A DNA stretch of 64,000 nucleotides from NCBI GenBank assembly GCA_027491075.1, contig JAIXWX010000025.1, positions 345,913-409,912 on the forward strand. Direction: 5' to 3'. Positions 55,207 through 62,877 of this stretch are shown here, in pieces. Both the position numbers and the translations under genes were made by a program. Origin of the DNA: Flavobacteriales bacterium (GTDB lineage Bacteria > Bacteroidota > Bacteroidia > Flavobacteriales_D > Sanyastnellaceae). Under the pieces are notes generated by a model. The model did not search any database. It saw only the letters and a program-made list of their open reading frames with translations, and was not told where the DNA came from. Numbering within the stretch: the stretch's first letter is position 1; every line of letters begins with the position of its first letter.

Positions 55207-55560
55207 CACTCACCTATAAGCCGAGTTCTGTACACATTGCTGTGTCTTCATCATTTATCTATGCGACCTACCCTCCGAGGCCGGACGAGCAGCCCTTCAT
55301 CTGCCTTTCGGCAGCATTCCCGGTTTACATGGTCTTACAGCCCCTAAGGTTTACCGAACTCCGATATTGCTATTGGAGACAGCGGGATCTTACCCCGTCG
55401 TTTCACCCTTACCTTGAATTGCTTCAAGGCGGTTTTCTTTTCTGTGGCACTATCTGTCTGGCGAGTATTGCTACTCTCCAGCCCTCGCTTTTAACAAGGT
55501 GAGGTGCTCTGTGCTGCCCGGACTTTCCTCTGTTGTTACACAGCGATGAAGCGGTGAGTG
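55207..55560 (-). ncRNA. rnpB: RNase P RNA, bacterial class A
   Basis: The catalytic RNA of RNase P, about 354 nt, on the minus strand. The 5' end (near 55560) and 3' end pair as P1: CACTCACC with GGTGAGTG. The conserved GAGGAAAGTCCGGGCA block lies near the 5' end (around 55514-55531). The universal CAGAACTCGGCTTATAGG-type sequence lies at the 3' end (around 55212-55229). The apparent reading frames across it are not coding. A -7-like element (TACTTTCG, 55567-55574, minus) sits just upstream. Ends are set by P1 and may be off by a few nt. Confidence 0.95.
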
Positions 55561-55566
55561 TTTGCG

Positions 55567-55574
55567 CGAAAGTA
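55567..55574 (-). promoter_or_regulatory. -7-like element (TACTTTCG, minus strand) of rnpB
   Basis: One mismatch to TAnnTTTG, ending 6 nt before the inferred rnpB 5' end. Its -33 region falls inside palindromic repeat copy A. Confidence 0.45.
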
Positions 55575-55583
55575 AGGAATTTC

Positions 55584-55703
55584 AGAGTATCTCGCCTACG
55601 GCTCGGGAGTACGCTCGCTGCGCTCACGGAGTACCTCGCCTACGGCGAGAGAGTAGTATTGGCTCGCCGAAGGCGAGGTACTCCCCGAGCGGAGCGAGTT
55701 GCG
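55584..55703. repeat. GC-rich palindromic repeat, copy A
   Basis: A compact element with nested foldbacks: CTCGCC-TAC-GGCGAG (55635-55649), CTCGCC-GAA-GGCGAG (55663-55677), and outer arms GCTCGGGAGTAC / GTACTCCCCGAGC (around 55601-55690). The first 85 bp match copy B (57637-57721) with four mismatches by my count, in the same orientation. It is visibly GC-richer than its surroundings. It sits between the rnpB promoter and the stop codon of the next gene, whose stop is at the edge of the element. Confidence 0.85.
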
Positions 55704-57188
55704 CTAGCTCCCGATGATGATCCTCTTACTCACCACGCCTGCGCTGGTAGTTACTTGCACGAGATACAAACCTTGTGGAAGGTGATCGACGAATAGTGTT
55801 TGCTCTAGTGCGCCACTGAAACGTTCATTGTGAACGATTTTACCGTTCATGTCGAAGATGGTAGCGTGCTGTATGGCATCTTCTGCTTTAAGAAATATAC
55901 GGTCTCTTGCGGGGTTGGGATAGACGGCCAATTGTTTGCTTTCCCCCAGCTCTGCCAGCCCGCTTAAGGTGCAATCACTGACCACTTGATTCCCGCACGC
56001 ATCCACCTTGAGCACCCAAGGGTGTTGGAAGTACCAATTTTCACTCAGGTTTCCTCCAGATGCGGTACCAACGGCAACAATACAATCATCGCTAGTAGTT
56101 TCTACGTCTTCGAGCCAAGAAACATCCTCGCCAGGAAGGAGAGGTATTGGTAATTCACAAATTATTCTCCATTCGACTTCCATATTTTCACTTACCTTCA
56201 TCAAGTGTCGAGCTGGAAATGTGGCCGCAAATAGCAGAATCACCATCCCCCCATCATCGGTAGGAGTGGCATCTATTATGTAGCCGGAGGGTTCTAATTC
56301 ACTTAAAGTGTGACTTTCTAAGAGGGTTCCTGTCGTGGCGTCTATATCGAGGGATTTAATGTACCCTTGATATCCTTGATCAAAGATATATGGAAAAAAT
56401 AGCTCTGCTAGTTCTACGTAAGCCATTCTAAGTTGTCCTGAATCGGACATACACATAAACCCATCTGTAAACCCAAGAGCCACGTCGTCTTCGATTTGAT
56501 GGGTTTCCCAGATTTCCTCTCCAGTAATCGCGTTGTAACAGACGATGTAATTTCGTCTATAGTTATTACTGAGAAAACGAGGAAAACTAATGTAAACCAA
56601 GGAGTCTCTAGTAATGAAAGTGGATGGATAGCTGAAATCATAATCGAGCTCTACATTGAAGTTGCTCAACAACTCACCATCGGAGGAATATCTTCGCACT
56701 TCTAGAATATTCCAAGGTACCCCTTCTCCAGTATATCCAAAAATCAAATCTCCGTTACCAAGTTCTCCACCTCCCCAACAATAATATGAGCTCGGCTCAG
56801 TATCATTTACTACCCAAAGAGTATCAAGGTTTGAGTCCATCTTATAAACGAAAGGACCATTGTAAGAGCCAGCAAAAACGAATTCATTGTTATTGGTTTG
56901 GATAAAACTTCTGCTCCACGCGTAGAAGTTAGGGGGAGGGGTATCAATGAGATATTTGAGCTCATTGAACGTTCCAGAAGGAGATATTTTTAAGAAACCA
57001 AATTTAGATGTATCGTTGCCTGGTACATAGGCTAATGGTACAAAATACTCTCCAGTGGACAAGTTTTCTTTAATTCCAGCGGTTATGCCTGAATACCCTA
57101 TGCTGTCGAGGTACATCTTGTTAAACTGTGCAGAAACATTGCAATACAATAGCAAAGTCAAACTTATAATTGGTACAATCTTACTCAT
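55704..57188 (-). CDS. Secreted protein with type A T9SS sorting domain
   Basis: A 494-residue protein. Signal peptide about 1-20 (ends CNVSA). The body consists of repeated beta segments of the kind seen in secreted PQQ- or Kelch-like propellers (GEYFVPLAYV, NEFVFAGSYNGPF, DDCIVAVGTASGG). A type A CTD follows (about 415-494; LAVYPNPARDRIFLKAED, GKIVHNERFSG, LPQGLYLVQVTTSAG). No enzyme motif is visible. It is the second gene of a two-gene operon: its ATG overlaps the stop of the 141-residue gene by 4 bp. Its N-terminus resembles that of the upstream small protein, so they are paralogues. Palindromic repeats flank the pair. Confidence 0.85.
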   Translation of the reverse strand: MSKIVPIISLTLLLYCNVSAQFNKMYLDSIGYSGITAGIKENLSTGEYFVPLAYVPGNDTSKFGFLKISPSGTFNELKYLIDTPPPNFYAWSRSFIQTNNNEFVFAGSYNGPFVYKMDSNLDTLWVVNDTEPSSYYCWGGGELGNGDLIFGYTGEGVPWNILEVRRYSSDGELLSNFNVELDYDFSYPSTFITRDSLVYISFPRFLSNNYRRNYIVCYNAITGEEIWETHQIEDDVALGFTDGFMCMSDSGQLRMAYVELAELFFPYIFDQGYQGYIKSLDIDATTGTLLESHTLSELEPSGYIIDATPTDDGGMVILLFAATFPARHLMKVSENMEVEWRIICELPIPLLPGEDVSWLEDVETTSDDCIVAVGTASGGNLSENWYFQHPWVLKVDACGNQVVSDCTLSGLAELGESKQLAVYPNPARDRIFLKAEDAIQHATIFDMNGKIVHNERFSGALEQTLFVDHLPQGLYLVQVTTSAGVVSKRIIIGS

Positions 57189-57610
57189 CTTGAAATAATT
57201 AATGGAGTGCTTACTTTTAATTGTAAAGCTTCCAGTTCGAGGATATAGTTTCCATTGGGGAGTGACCGCGTATCAATCACCATGTCATGTTGTGATTTAG
57301 AAACAAGAGCTATTGGACAGGATCTACCAAGCATATCCAAACAACGCAATGTACTTGTTGAAAGGTCGACGTCGGCGGCAGTAATTTGCACAAAGTCGGA
57401 AGCGGGATTTGGGAATAGCGATAGATGTATTTTCGAGTCATGTTCCGAGGTTGGATTTATGAGATAAGGCACGATGTAGTTACCGCTTTGATCATCAACT
57501 TCTATGGCCATACCATAACCTCTTTGTTCTGTAAGGTAGAAGTTGTTGAATTGACCGTAAGAGCAAGTGGTGATTAAGAGTTCTATCAGACAGAGATCAA
57601 ATTTTTTCAT
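57185..57610 (-). CDS. Miniature T9SS-sorted protein, likely internally deleted paralogue
   Basis: A 141-residue protein consisting of a signal peptide (about 1-19), a stub of about 35 residues, and a full type A CTD (about 62-141; LSLFPNPASDFVQI, LPNGNYILELEA). The stub (QFNNFYLTEQRGYGMAIEVD, then SGNYIVPYLINP) aligns with the first residues of the mature downstream 494-residue protein (QFNKMYLDS, GEYFVPLAYVPG). The simplest reading is an in-frame internal deletion that removed the whole functional body of a duplicated gene but left export signals intact. It may be non-functional, or a small secreted protein. Its start is a clean ATG. Confidence 0.75.
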   Translation of the reverse strand: MKKFDLCLIELLITTCSYGQFNNFYLTEQRGYGMAIEVDDQSGNYIVPYLINPTSEHDSKIHLSLFPNPASDFVQITAADVDLSTSTLRCLDMLGRSCPIALVSKSQHDMVIDTRSLPNGNYILELEALQLKVSTPLIISR

Positions 57611-57614
57611 TGAA

Positions 57615-57622
57615 CTAAGATA
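57615..57622 (-). promoter_or_regulatory. -7-like element (TATCTTAG, minus strand) before the mini T9SS gene
   Basis: One mismatch to TAnnTTTG, 4 nt before ATG 57610. Its upstream region runs into palindromic repeat copy B. Confidence 0.3.
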
Positions 57623-57636
57623 AATGATTTTGTGAT

Positions 57637-57785
57637 AGAGTACCTCGCCTTCGGCTCGGGAGTACGCTCGCTGCGCTCACGGAGCATCTCGCCTACGGCG
57701 AGAGAGTAGTATTGGCTCGCCTTCGGCGAGCTCCTCCGAGCGAAGCGACATGCTCCACGAACGAAGTGAGTGTCCTCTCTCACCG
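57637..57785. repeat. GC-rich palindromic repeat, copy B
   Basis: The same element as copy A, in direct orientation. The first 85 bp (57637-57721) are nearly identical, then CTCGCC-TTC-GGCGAG (57716-57730) and more degenerate arms follow (CCGAGCGAAGCGA, GAACGAAGTGAG). It lies between the promoter of the mini T9SS gene and the plus-strand gene at 57900. The right boundary is approximate. Confidence 0.82.
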
Positions 57786-57858
57786 GTGGCAAGATCCTCG
57801 TGAATAACTCTGTTGATATGTACGAATTCACATACGGTTCATAGCCTGTTGATAAACT

Positions 57859-57866
57859 TACTTTTG
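57859..57866 (+). promoter_or_regulatory. -7 element (TACTTTTG) of the 184-aa gene
   Basis: Exact TAnnTTTG, 33 nt upstream of ATG 57900. Confidence 0.5.
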
Positions 57867-57899
57867 AATGGCAGAAATCGTATAATTAATACACGTACC

Positions 57900-58454
57900 A
57901 TGCTCACGATTTTTGGAAGAAAGAAATTAACTCCCGAAAGGACAGCCCACATATTCACTCACACGATCATCGAAACCGTGGAAAACGGTTTCCCTGAAGT
58001 GGCGGGTTTTATTAATGATAGCCCGGAATTCGTTATCCACCCTAACGTGGATGAAGAGGACATCGGACGTTTCTTGATGATCGTCATCGCTGGAAACTTT
58101 AACTACATCCCGCAACATTTTACAGATGGGCAAGACAAAGAGGTGATTGAACATTGCGTTCAAAAACTAGCACCTGTCTTCGAAATGACGCCCACGGAGT
58201 TTGCTGTGAAGGTGAGAGAATATCAAAGCTTCATGTCTAAAGTGAACGCCCCCTCGAAGAATACGCTCTATGCCATGAGCAAGGCGGTGTTCTTTAAATA
58301 TGATCTCATCGATTGCCAAGACGAGTACTTCAGAAACATGAAAACTCCAAACCCCATCTTCTGCAAAAACCTCGATGAAATCATGAGAAATTTCTTGTGG
58401 GATTGGGAAGCTTTTAACGAAAAATACAAAGTAATTTCTCAAGCGGCGATGTAA
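57900..58454 (+). CDS. Uncharacterised protein, 184 aa
   Basis: A soluble, helical protein with no signal peptide (MLTIFGRKKLTPERTAHIF..., GNFNYIPQHFTDGQDKEVIE, NPIFCKNLDEIMRNFLWDWE). I do not recognise the family. The ATG at 57900 is chosen since an exact -7 element lies 33 nt upstream; an upstream in-frame start would precede it. It is 21 bp ahead of the MscS gene, so they may be co-transcribed. The gene lies right next to palindromic repeat copy B, with no other sign of transfer. Confidence 0.7.
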   Translation: MLTIFGRKKLTPERTAHIFTHTIIETVENGFPEVAGFINDSPEFVIHPNVDEEDIGRFLMIVIAGNFNYIPQHFTDGQDKEVIEHCVQKLAPVFEMTPTEFAVKVREYQSFMSKVNAPSKNTLYAMSKAVFFKYDLIDCQDEYFRNMKTPNPIFCKNLDEIMRNFLWDWEAFNEKYKVISQAAM

Positions 58455-58475
58455 TCTGATGCATCTTTGCGATGT

Positions 58476-59285
58476 ATGATTACAGGAAGCTCTATTATTC
58501 AAGCGAAGAAATTTATTGATGTCATCGTAGACTATCTGCCTACCTTGTTTTCTGCTTTGGTGGTGCTGATAGTGGGTTTCTATTGCATCCGCTTTTTGTC
58601 CCGTCTATTGGATAAAGCAATGACGAAAAGAGATTTTGATATCTCTCTGAAAAGCTTCATCCGCAGCCTCATCAATATTGCCCTCAAAATTGTCCTCATC
58701 ATCTCTGTAGCTGGCATGCTAGGGATTCATACCACGAGCTTCGTGGCAGTGCTGGGCGCCGCTGGTCTGGCAGTGGGTCTCGCTCTACAAGGGTCATTGG
58801 CAAATTTTGCAGGAGGCGTCCTCATCTTATTTTTCAAACCTTATAAGGTTGGCGACACGATTGAGGTGGATGGGGTGATTGGTGAGGTGCAGGAAATACA
58901 AATCTTTAATACCGTCGTTTTGAAACCGGACCACCGTACGGCCTTTCTACCCAACGGATCGGTATCAAACAATAAAATCATCAATCATAGCAGGGAAGGA
59001 AGCCTTCGAACGGAGTTGCATTTCTTTTTCCCGATAGAAAGAGATTTTTCTCAAGTAAAACAAATCATTGAAGAAAACATTCGACGCCAGGAACAGATGG
59101 TCACTTCTAAACCATCGGAGGTCTTTATCGTGGAGGTATCCTCTGGATATTACAAGGTAGTGGCGAGTTTTTTCACCATCCCTTCTGCCATCGATGCCGC
59201 ACGTTCTGAAGTTTTACAGTCATGCATGATGGAGTTTGTGGCTCAGCGCATTCACACGTGGCAAAGCCCTAGTCGTCCTGCCTAA
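58476..59285 (+). CDS. MscS-family mechanosensitive channel
   Basis: A 269-residue small-conductance channel. ATG 58476 is chosen over TTG 58467. Three transmembrane helices, with the pore-lining TM3 signature GAAGLAVGLALQGSLANFAG, followed by the beta domain (KVGDTIEVDGVIGEVQEIQI) and VFLPNGSVSNNKIINHSR-like segment (here AFLPNGSVSNNKIINHSREG). It releases solutes on hypoosmotic shock from the inner membrane. It is likely in an operon with the 184-residue gene. It overlaps the convergent patatin gene by 17 bp. Confidence 0.94.
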   Translation: MITGSSIIQAKKFIDVIVDYLPTLFSALVVLIVGFYCIRFLSRLLDKAMTKRDFDISLKSFIRSLINIALKIVLIISVAGMLGIHTTSFVAVLGAAGLAVGLALQGSLANFAGGVLILFFKPYKVGDTIEVDGVIGEVQEIQIFNTVVLKPDHRTAFLPNGSVSNNKIINHSREGSLRTELHFFFPIERDFSQVKQIIEENIRRQEQMVTSKPSEVFIVEVSSGYYKVVASFFTIPSAIDAARSEVLQSCMMEFVAQRIHTWQSPSRPA

Positions 59286-61491
59286 TTAAGGCGCGGAGAA
59301 CTTCCAATTGCTGAAGAAATAGATTGTCTTTGGTGGCCTCGCGGATATGCTTCTTTTCGGATTGGGTAAGGTGCCAACTCAACGAAACGTGAGACTCCGC
59401 CGTTTGCGCCAATTCAAATGAAATCAAATGAATCGGAATAGGATATCCTGACCGCAAGTATTCGAGCATCTGATCGTTGTTGTAGTCTTGTCCTTTGGTC
59501 ATGTTTCCATAAATAGAACCTAAGGGAGCAGTGAACTTGGAGAAGAGCGAACTCTCTTCGGTTCCAAGATCCATGAACTTTGGTAGATCTCTCACTTGAA
59601 GAATGATTACACCTGAACAATTCTCACCAATCCAGCTTTGTAGTGAGTGAAGAAATTGCGCAGTAGTTTTCATTCCGAAATTATCACGAATCCCCGCGTC
59701 CATGATATCCATCGCAGGTTCACTAGGAAGCGAGGTCATTGGAAAAATATACGGGAAGGTCGCGTTCATGCGCAATGCAGTGAGCCATTGAAGTCGCTCT
59801 GGTTCATGCTGTCGAAAGAAAGAAGTGAACTCTATGTCTTCGGGAAGCCCTGTGTGATTCATGTTTTTCGTGAGATAACTCATGGGCTGAGCACTGATCA
59901 ACAGTCTCCTTCCATCGTTGACAATGGTGGGTGAAAGTACCATCATGGGGATCACTGCTTCTCTTTCGGGTTGAGTATAATCGCTTAGGCGCTTGTCCAG
60001 TATACGTCCAGTGTTGCGATGAAATTGCTCTTCAAATGCAGTGGCTCTGTCAGCGGAATAACTGAAGTTGCCATCATCTACTTTTTGAAAACGAAAGAAC
60101 CAATCGTTCGTGGCAAGAGAGAGCACTACTGGATTCAAGAGATCTTTGGCCATGTTTTCACAAGCTACAGTATCATACACACTTCCTACACCAAGTTGTT
60201 CGGCCAACATGAGTTCTCGCATGTAGGCAGCTCCAAACATACCTCCAGAAGCCCCTGTGAAAAGGACGGTGTGTTGGAGCAATTCGCTATTGCACATCCG
60301 GTTGGCATATTGCAGCGAACGCATTGTCCAATAAGCAGATCTACTGCCTCCTCCGCTGCAATCGACAATTACAAGCATGGGCTTGCTCTTGTTGGTTTTT
60401 GCCTTCCACTTGTTCAAGATATACTCTGTGGAAGAAATGTCTTCGCGTATTTTTAGTTCGGAAGTTTGAATGTGTTGCGGTTGGTAAGGCGTTCTACCTG
60501 TCTCGTAATTCATTCCAATGGCTTTGCTTTCTAAGGTCAGCCATCGAAGGTCTTTATGAAAGAAATTGAGAACCACGAGAAGAACGATGATAATTGTAAG
60601 GGTCCATCCTTTTATCCAAGAATGAAAAGCGCTGAGAAGCATCAATATCATCGTAAACAACAAGATCAAACTTGCCGCAGCGGGGATAATAAAGTGTTCA
60701 TACACGCGAAGAAAACCAACGAGTAAAAAACTAATCACCAACACCAACTCAAAACGCGCGGCATTGATGTGATTTTGTGAAAACACTTGTTCAAGAATGG
60801 CTTTTGTATAGTGACCGCTGTCACGCGCCAAGTTGATTTTGTGAAGTGAACTCATATAGGTTTCTACATGCCACCTGGAAGTTCTTGTTTTTTTATACCA
60901 AATAGACCGATGGTGCAGGGGAGATTCTACGGGTTCTACTTTTAGCCTTCTTTCTTTGATAAAAGCTTTTGCGTCTTTATTGGTATAGGTGAAATAAAGA
61001 TAGCTCATCATCTGAAACAGCATCACTCCGATGACAAATGAAACCAGGTTAATCATCACTTTTCCTAGGGAGAAAAATTCTTTTTGAATTTGAAAGGAAG
61101 CGCTGTAGATGCAATAAGTGATGATAAAAAGCGAGGGAAGGATGAAATTGTTAAGGGAGAATTTTTGGAAAGGTCTACTCAATGTGGCAATGAATGGAAA
61201 CCGATATCCATGCATGATGTACGTGTATAAGTTAAAACCGGTGATAAATCCTCCCAATGCGAAACCAACCATTCCAAAAGCAGCAATACCGCTCTGTCCC
61301 ATGTATTCTGGCACTAAGAACTGTTGCGGAACTCCAAACCGCGGAGCAAAGAAGCCGAGCACGAATGCAAACAACAGTCCCCAAAGCAGCAAGAGGAAAT
61401 GGTTTTTCTTCACATGCAATATAAGCAATTGAATAGGGAAGAAATACTGCCATTTCTTGCGGTCTTTGCGTTGAAGATGACCTTTCAGCAT
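59269..61491 (-). CDS. Membrane-anchored patatin-like phospholipase
   Basis: A 740-residue protein with an N-terminal half of about seven transmembrane helices (35-310), followed by a patatin domain. The oxyanion motif is DCSGGGSRSAYW (residues about 378-388), the nucleophile S415 is in FTGASGGMFG, and the catalytic Asp is in IMDAGIRDNFG. The Ser/Asp dyad is intact, so lipid acyl hydrolase activity at the inner membrane is likely. The membrane-domain fusion is less common than soluble patatins. It is monocistronic and convergent with MscS. A second patatin gene lies at 62861-63862. Confidence 0.87.
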   Translation of the reverse strand: MLKGHLQRKDRKKWQYFFPIQLLILHVKKNHFLLLLWGLLFAFVLGFFAPRFGVPQQFLVPEYMGQSGIAAFGMVGFALGGFITGFNLYTYIMHGYRFPFIATLSRPFQKFSLNNFILPSLFIITYCIYSASFQIQKEFFSLGKVMINLVSFVIGVMLFQMMSYLYFTYTNKDAKAFIKERRLKVEPVESPLHHRSIWYKKTRTSRWHVETYMSSLHKINLARDSGHYTKAILEQVFSQNHINAARFELVLVISFLLVGFLRVYEHFIIPAAASLILLFTMILMLLSAFHSWIKGWTLTIIIVLLVVLNFFHKDLRWLTLESKAIGMNYETGRTPYQPQHIQTSELKIREDISSTEYILNKWKAKTNKSKPMLVIVDCSGGGSRSAYWTMRSLQYANRMCNSELLQHTVLFTGASGGMFGAAYMRELMLAEQLGVGSVYDTVACENMAKDLLNPVVLSLATNDWFFRFQKVDDGNFSYSADRATAFEEQFHRNTGRILDKRLSDYTQPEREAVIPMMVLSPTIVNDGRRLLISAQPMSYLTKNMNHTGLPEDIEFTSFFRQHEPERLQWLTALRMNATFPYIFPMTSLPSEPAMDIMDAGIRDNFGMKTTAQFLHSLQSWIGENCSGVIILQVRDLPKFMDLGTEESSLFSKFTAPLGSIYGNMTKGQDYNNDQMLEYLRSGYPIPIHLISFELAQTAESHVSLSWHLTQSEKKHIREATKDNLFLQQLEVLRALIRQDD

Positions 61492-61547
61492 AGAAAAAAG
61501 GGAGTGTTGTTAGTGTTGTAACGAATGTAGTTCAATTTTGTTTGCGA

Positions 61548-61574
61548 TTGCACCCTCGATGGATTGTATTTTTG
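61548..61574 (+). promoter_or_regulatory. Promoter of smpB
   Basis: TTG at 61548-61550, a 16-nt spacer, TATTTTTG at 61567-61574 (exact TAnnTTTG), 21 nt upstream of ATG 61596. Confidence 0.6.
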
Positions 61575-61595
61575 CCGACCCGATGAGAACAGGTC

Positions 61596-62036
61596 ATGGC
61601 ACTTGAAATTAAAAATAGAAAAGCAGAATACCGCTACTTCCTCTTGGATGAGTTTGTGGCAGGAGTGGTATTGACCGGTTCGGAGATCAAGAGCATACGG
61701 GCAGGCAAGGCCAATATCGCTGAGGCTTATTGTAAAATGCGACAGGGTGAGTTGTTTGTGATCAACATGAACATTTCTCCATATGCCAATGCCGGATATG
61801 CGCAACACAAGGAACGAAGAGAAAGAAAATTGCTGCTGAGTCGCACGGAGCTCAATAAGATAGAACGCAAGTTGAAAGACACGGGGATCACTGTGGTGCC
61901 TTTATTGGTATTTATCAATGAAAAAGGTTGGGCGAAGATGAAAGTAGCTCTGGCCAAAGGAAAGAACTATTCAGACAAACGAACCGATTTGAAGGAGAAA
62001 GATCTGCAACGCGAAAGAGATCGATCGGATTATTAA
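61596..62036 (+). CDS. smpB: SsrA-binding protein SmpB
   Basis: A 146-residue protein, normal for SmpB. It has IKNRKAEYRYFLLDEFVAGV, TGSEIKSIRAGKANI, LLLSRTELNKI and the C-terminal basic tail KGKNYSDKRTDLKEKD, which inserts in the ribosomal A site and mRNA channel. With tmRNA it rescues stalled ribosomes. The tmRNA gene is not in this window. A LOG-family gene follows 13 bp later, so they may be co-transcribed. Confidence 0.97.
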   Translation: MALEIKNRKAEYRYFLLDEFVAGVVLTGSEIKSIRAGKANIAEAYCKMRQGELFVINMNISPYANAGYAQHKERRERKLLLSRTELNKIERKLKDTGITVVPLLVFINEKGWAKMKVALAKGKNYSDKRTDLKEKDLQRERDRSDY

Positions 62037-62049
62037 ATCAATTGCCATC

Positions 62050-62625
62050 ATGCAAGTATGTGTTTATTGTGCCTCCAGTGAATCCATTCGAGAGGTGTAT
62101 TTCCAACAGGCAGAGCTGCTGGGTCAGATTTTTTCTCAAGAAAACATTCAAGTAGTATACGGCGGCGGCGGAAGCGGACTCATGGGACGACTTGCCTCGA
62201 GCATGATCGCATCGGGAGGAAAAATCAAAGGCATCATGCCCCATTTCATGAAAGAAATCGAGTGGGCACACAAACACGTGACCGAATGGGAGTTTGTGAG
62301 CGACATGCACGAGAGGAAACGTACTTTTTTGGAAAACACCGATGCAGTGGTGGCGCTGCCTGGTGGTGTGGGAACCTTCGAGGAACTGTTAGAGGTTATC
62401 ACTTGGAAGAAACTCGGTTTGTTTGTAAAGCCCATCGTCATTGTGAATGTGGAAGGATATTATGATCCGCTCATTTTGATGCTTCAAAAATGCATAGATG
62501 AAGGGTTCATGAGTCCCATACACGGAACGATGTATGAAATAGTAGAAGACGTGAAGGACGTTTTGCCAGCCATCGAAAGAAGTGCCCCTTGGAACGAAGA
62601 CGCCATTCGTTTCGCCAAAGGGTGA
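62050..62625 (+). CDS. LOG-family protein (TIGR00730, Rossmann-fold phosphoribohydrolase)
   Basis: A 191-residue protein of the lysine-decarboxylase-like/LOG family. The motif PGGVGTFEE (residues 104-112) and DMHERKRTF (around 85-93) form the active site of cytokinin riboside 5'-monophosphate phosphoribohydrolases. It also has VYGGGGSGLMGRLA in the nucleotide-binding region. It releases free base from nucleotide 5'-monophosphates; the physiological substrate in bacteria is uncertain. It lies 13 bp behind smpB. The stop is followed by a tandem-repeat region. Confidence 0.9.
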   Translation: MQVCVYCASSESIREVYFQQAELLGQIFSQENIQVVYGGGGSGLMGRLASSMIASGGKIKGIMPHFMKEIEWAHKHVTEWEFVSDMHERKRTFLENTDAVVALPGGVGTFEELLEVITWKKLGLFVKPIVIVNVEGYYDPLILMLQKCIDEGFMSPIHGTMYEIVEDVKDVLPAIERSAPWNEDAIRFAKG

Positions 62626-62660
62626 GATTGGGGATACGGAATTCGGAAGGACTGATTCAC

Positions 62661-62744
62661 AATTTTTAATTCGCAATTTTTAATTCGCAATTTTTAATTC
62701 GCAATTTTTAATTCGCAATTTTTAATTCGCAATTTTTAATTCGC
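62661..62744. repeat. Tandem array, six perfect copies of a 14-bp unit
   Basis: Six identical copies of AATTTTTAATTCGC in a row. Each unit is itself two heptamers (AATTTTT + AATTCGC), so the array is in phase with the heptad array that follows at 62745. Confidence 0.95.
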
Positions 62745-62877
62745 AACTCTAAATTCCAAACTCTAAATTCCAAACTCTAAATTCTAAATTCCAAACTCTA
62801 AATTCCAAACTCTAAATTCTAAATTCCAAACTCCAAATTCCAAACTCTAAATTCTAAACTCTAAATTCTAAATTCCA
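62745..62877. repeat. Degenerate heptamer array, 19 units
   Basis: Exactly 19 adjacent 7-bp units of the form AAyTCyA (AACTCTA, AATTCCA, AATTCTA, AACTCCA) in shuffled order. The array continues the period of the 14-bp array. The patatin gene's last residues (about four) and stop codon at 62861 are encoded by the array on the minus strand. Confidence 0.92.

Noticed and set aside
55242..55796. Open frames of 67-87 codons near 55.2-55.8 kb
   Set aside because: They lie across the rnpB RNA gene and palindromic repeat A; their reading frames are not protein-like.
62661..62877. Heptad array as a CRISPR array
   Set aside because: There are no distinct spacers, the units are only 7 or 14 bp, and no cas genes are present.
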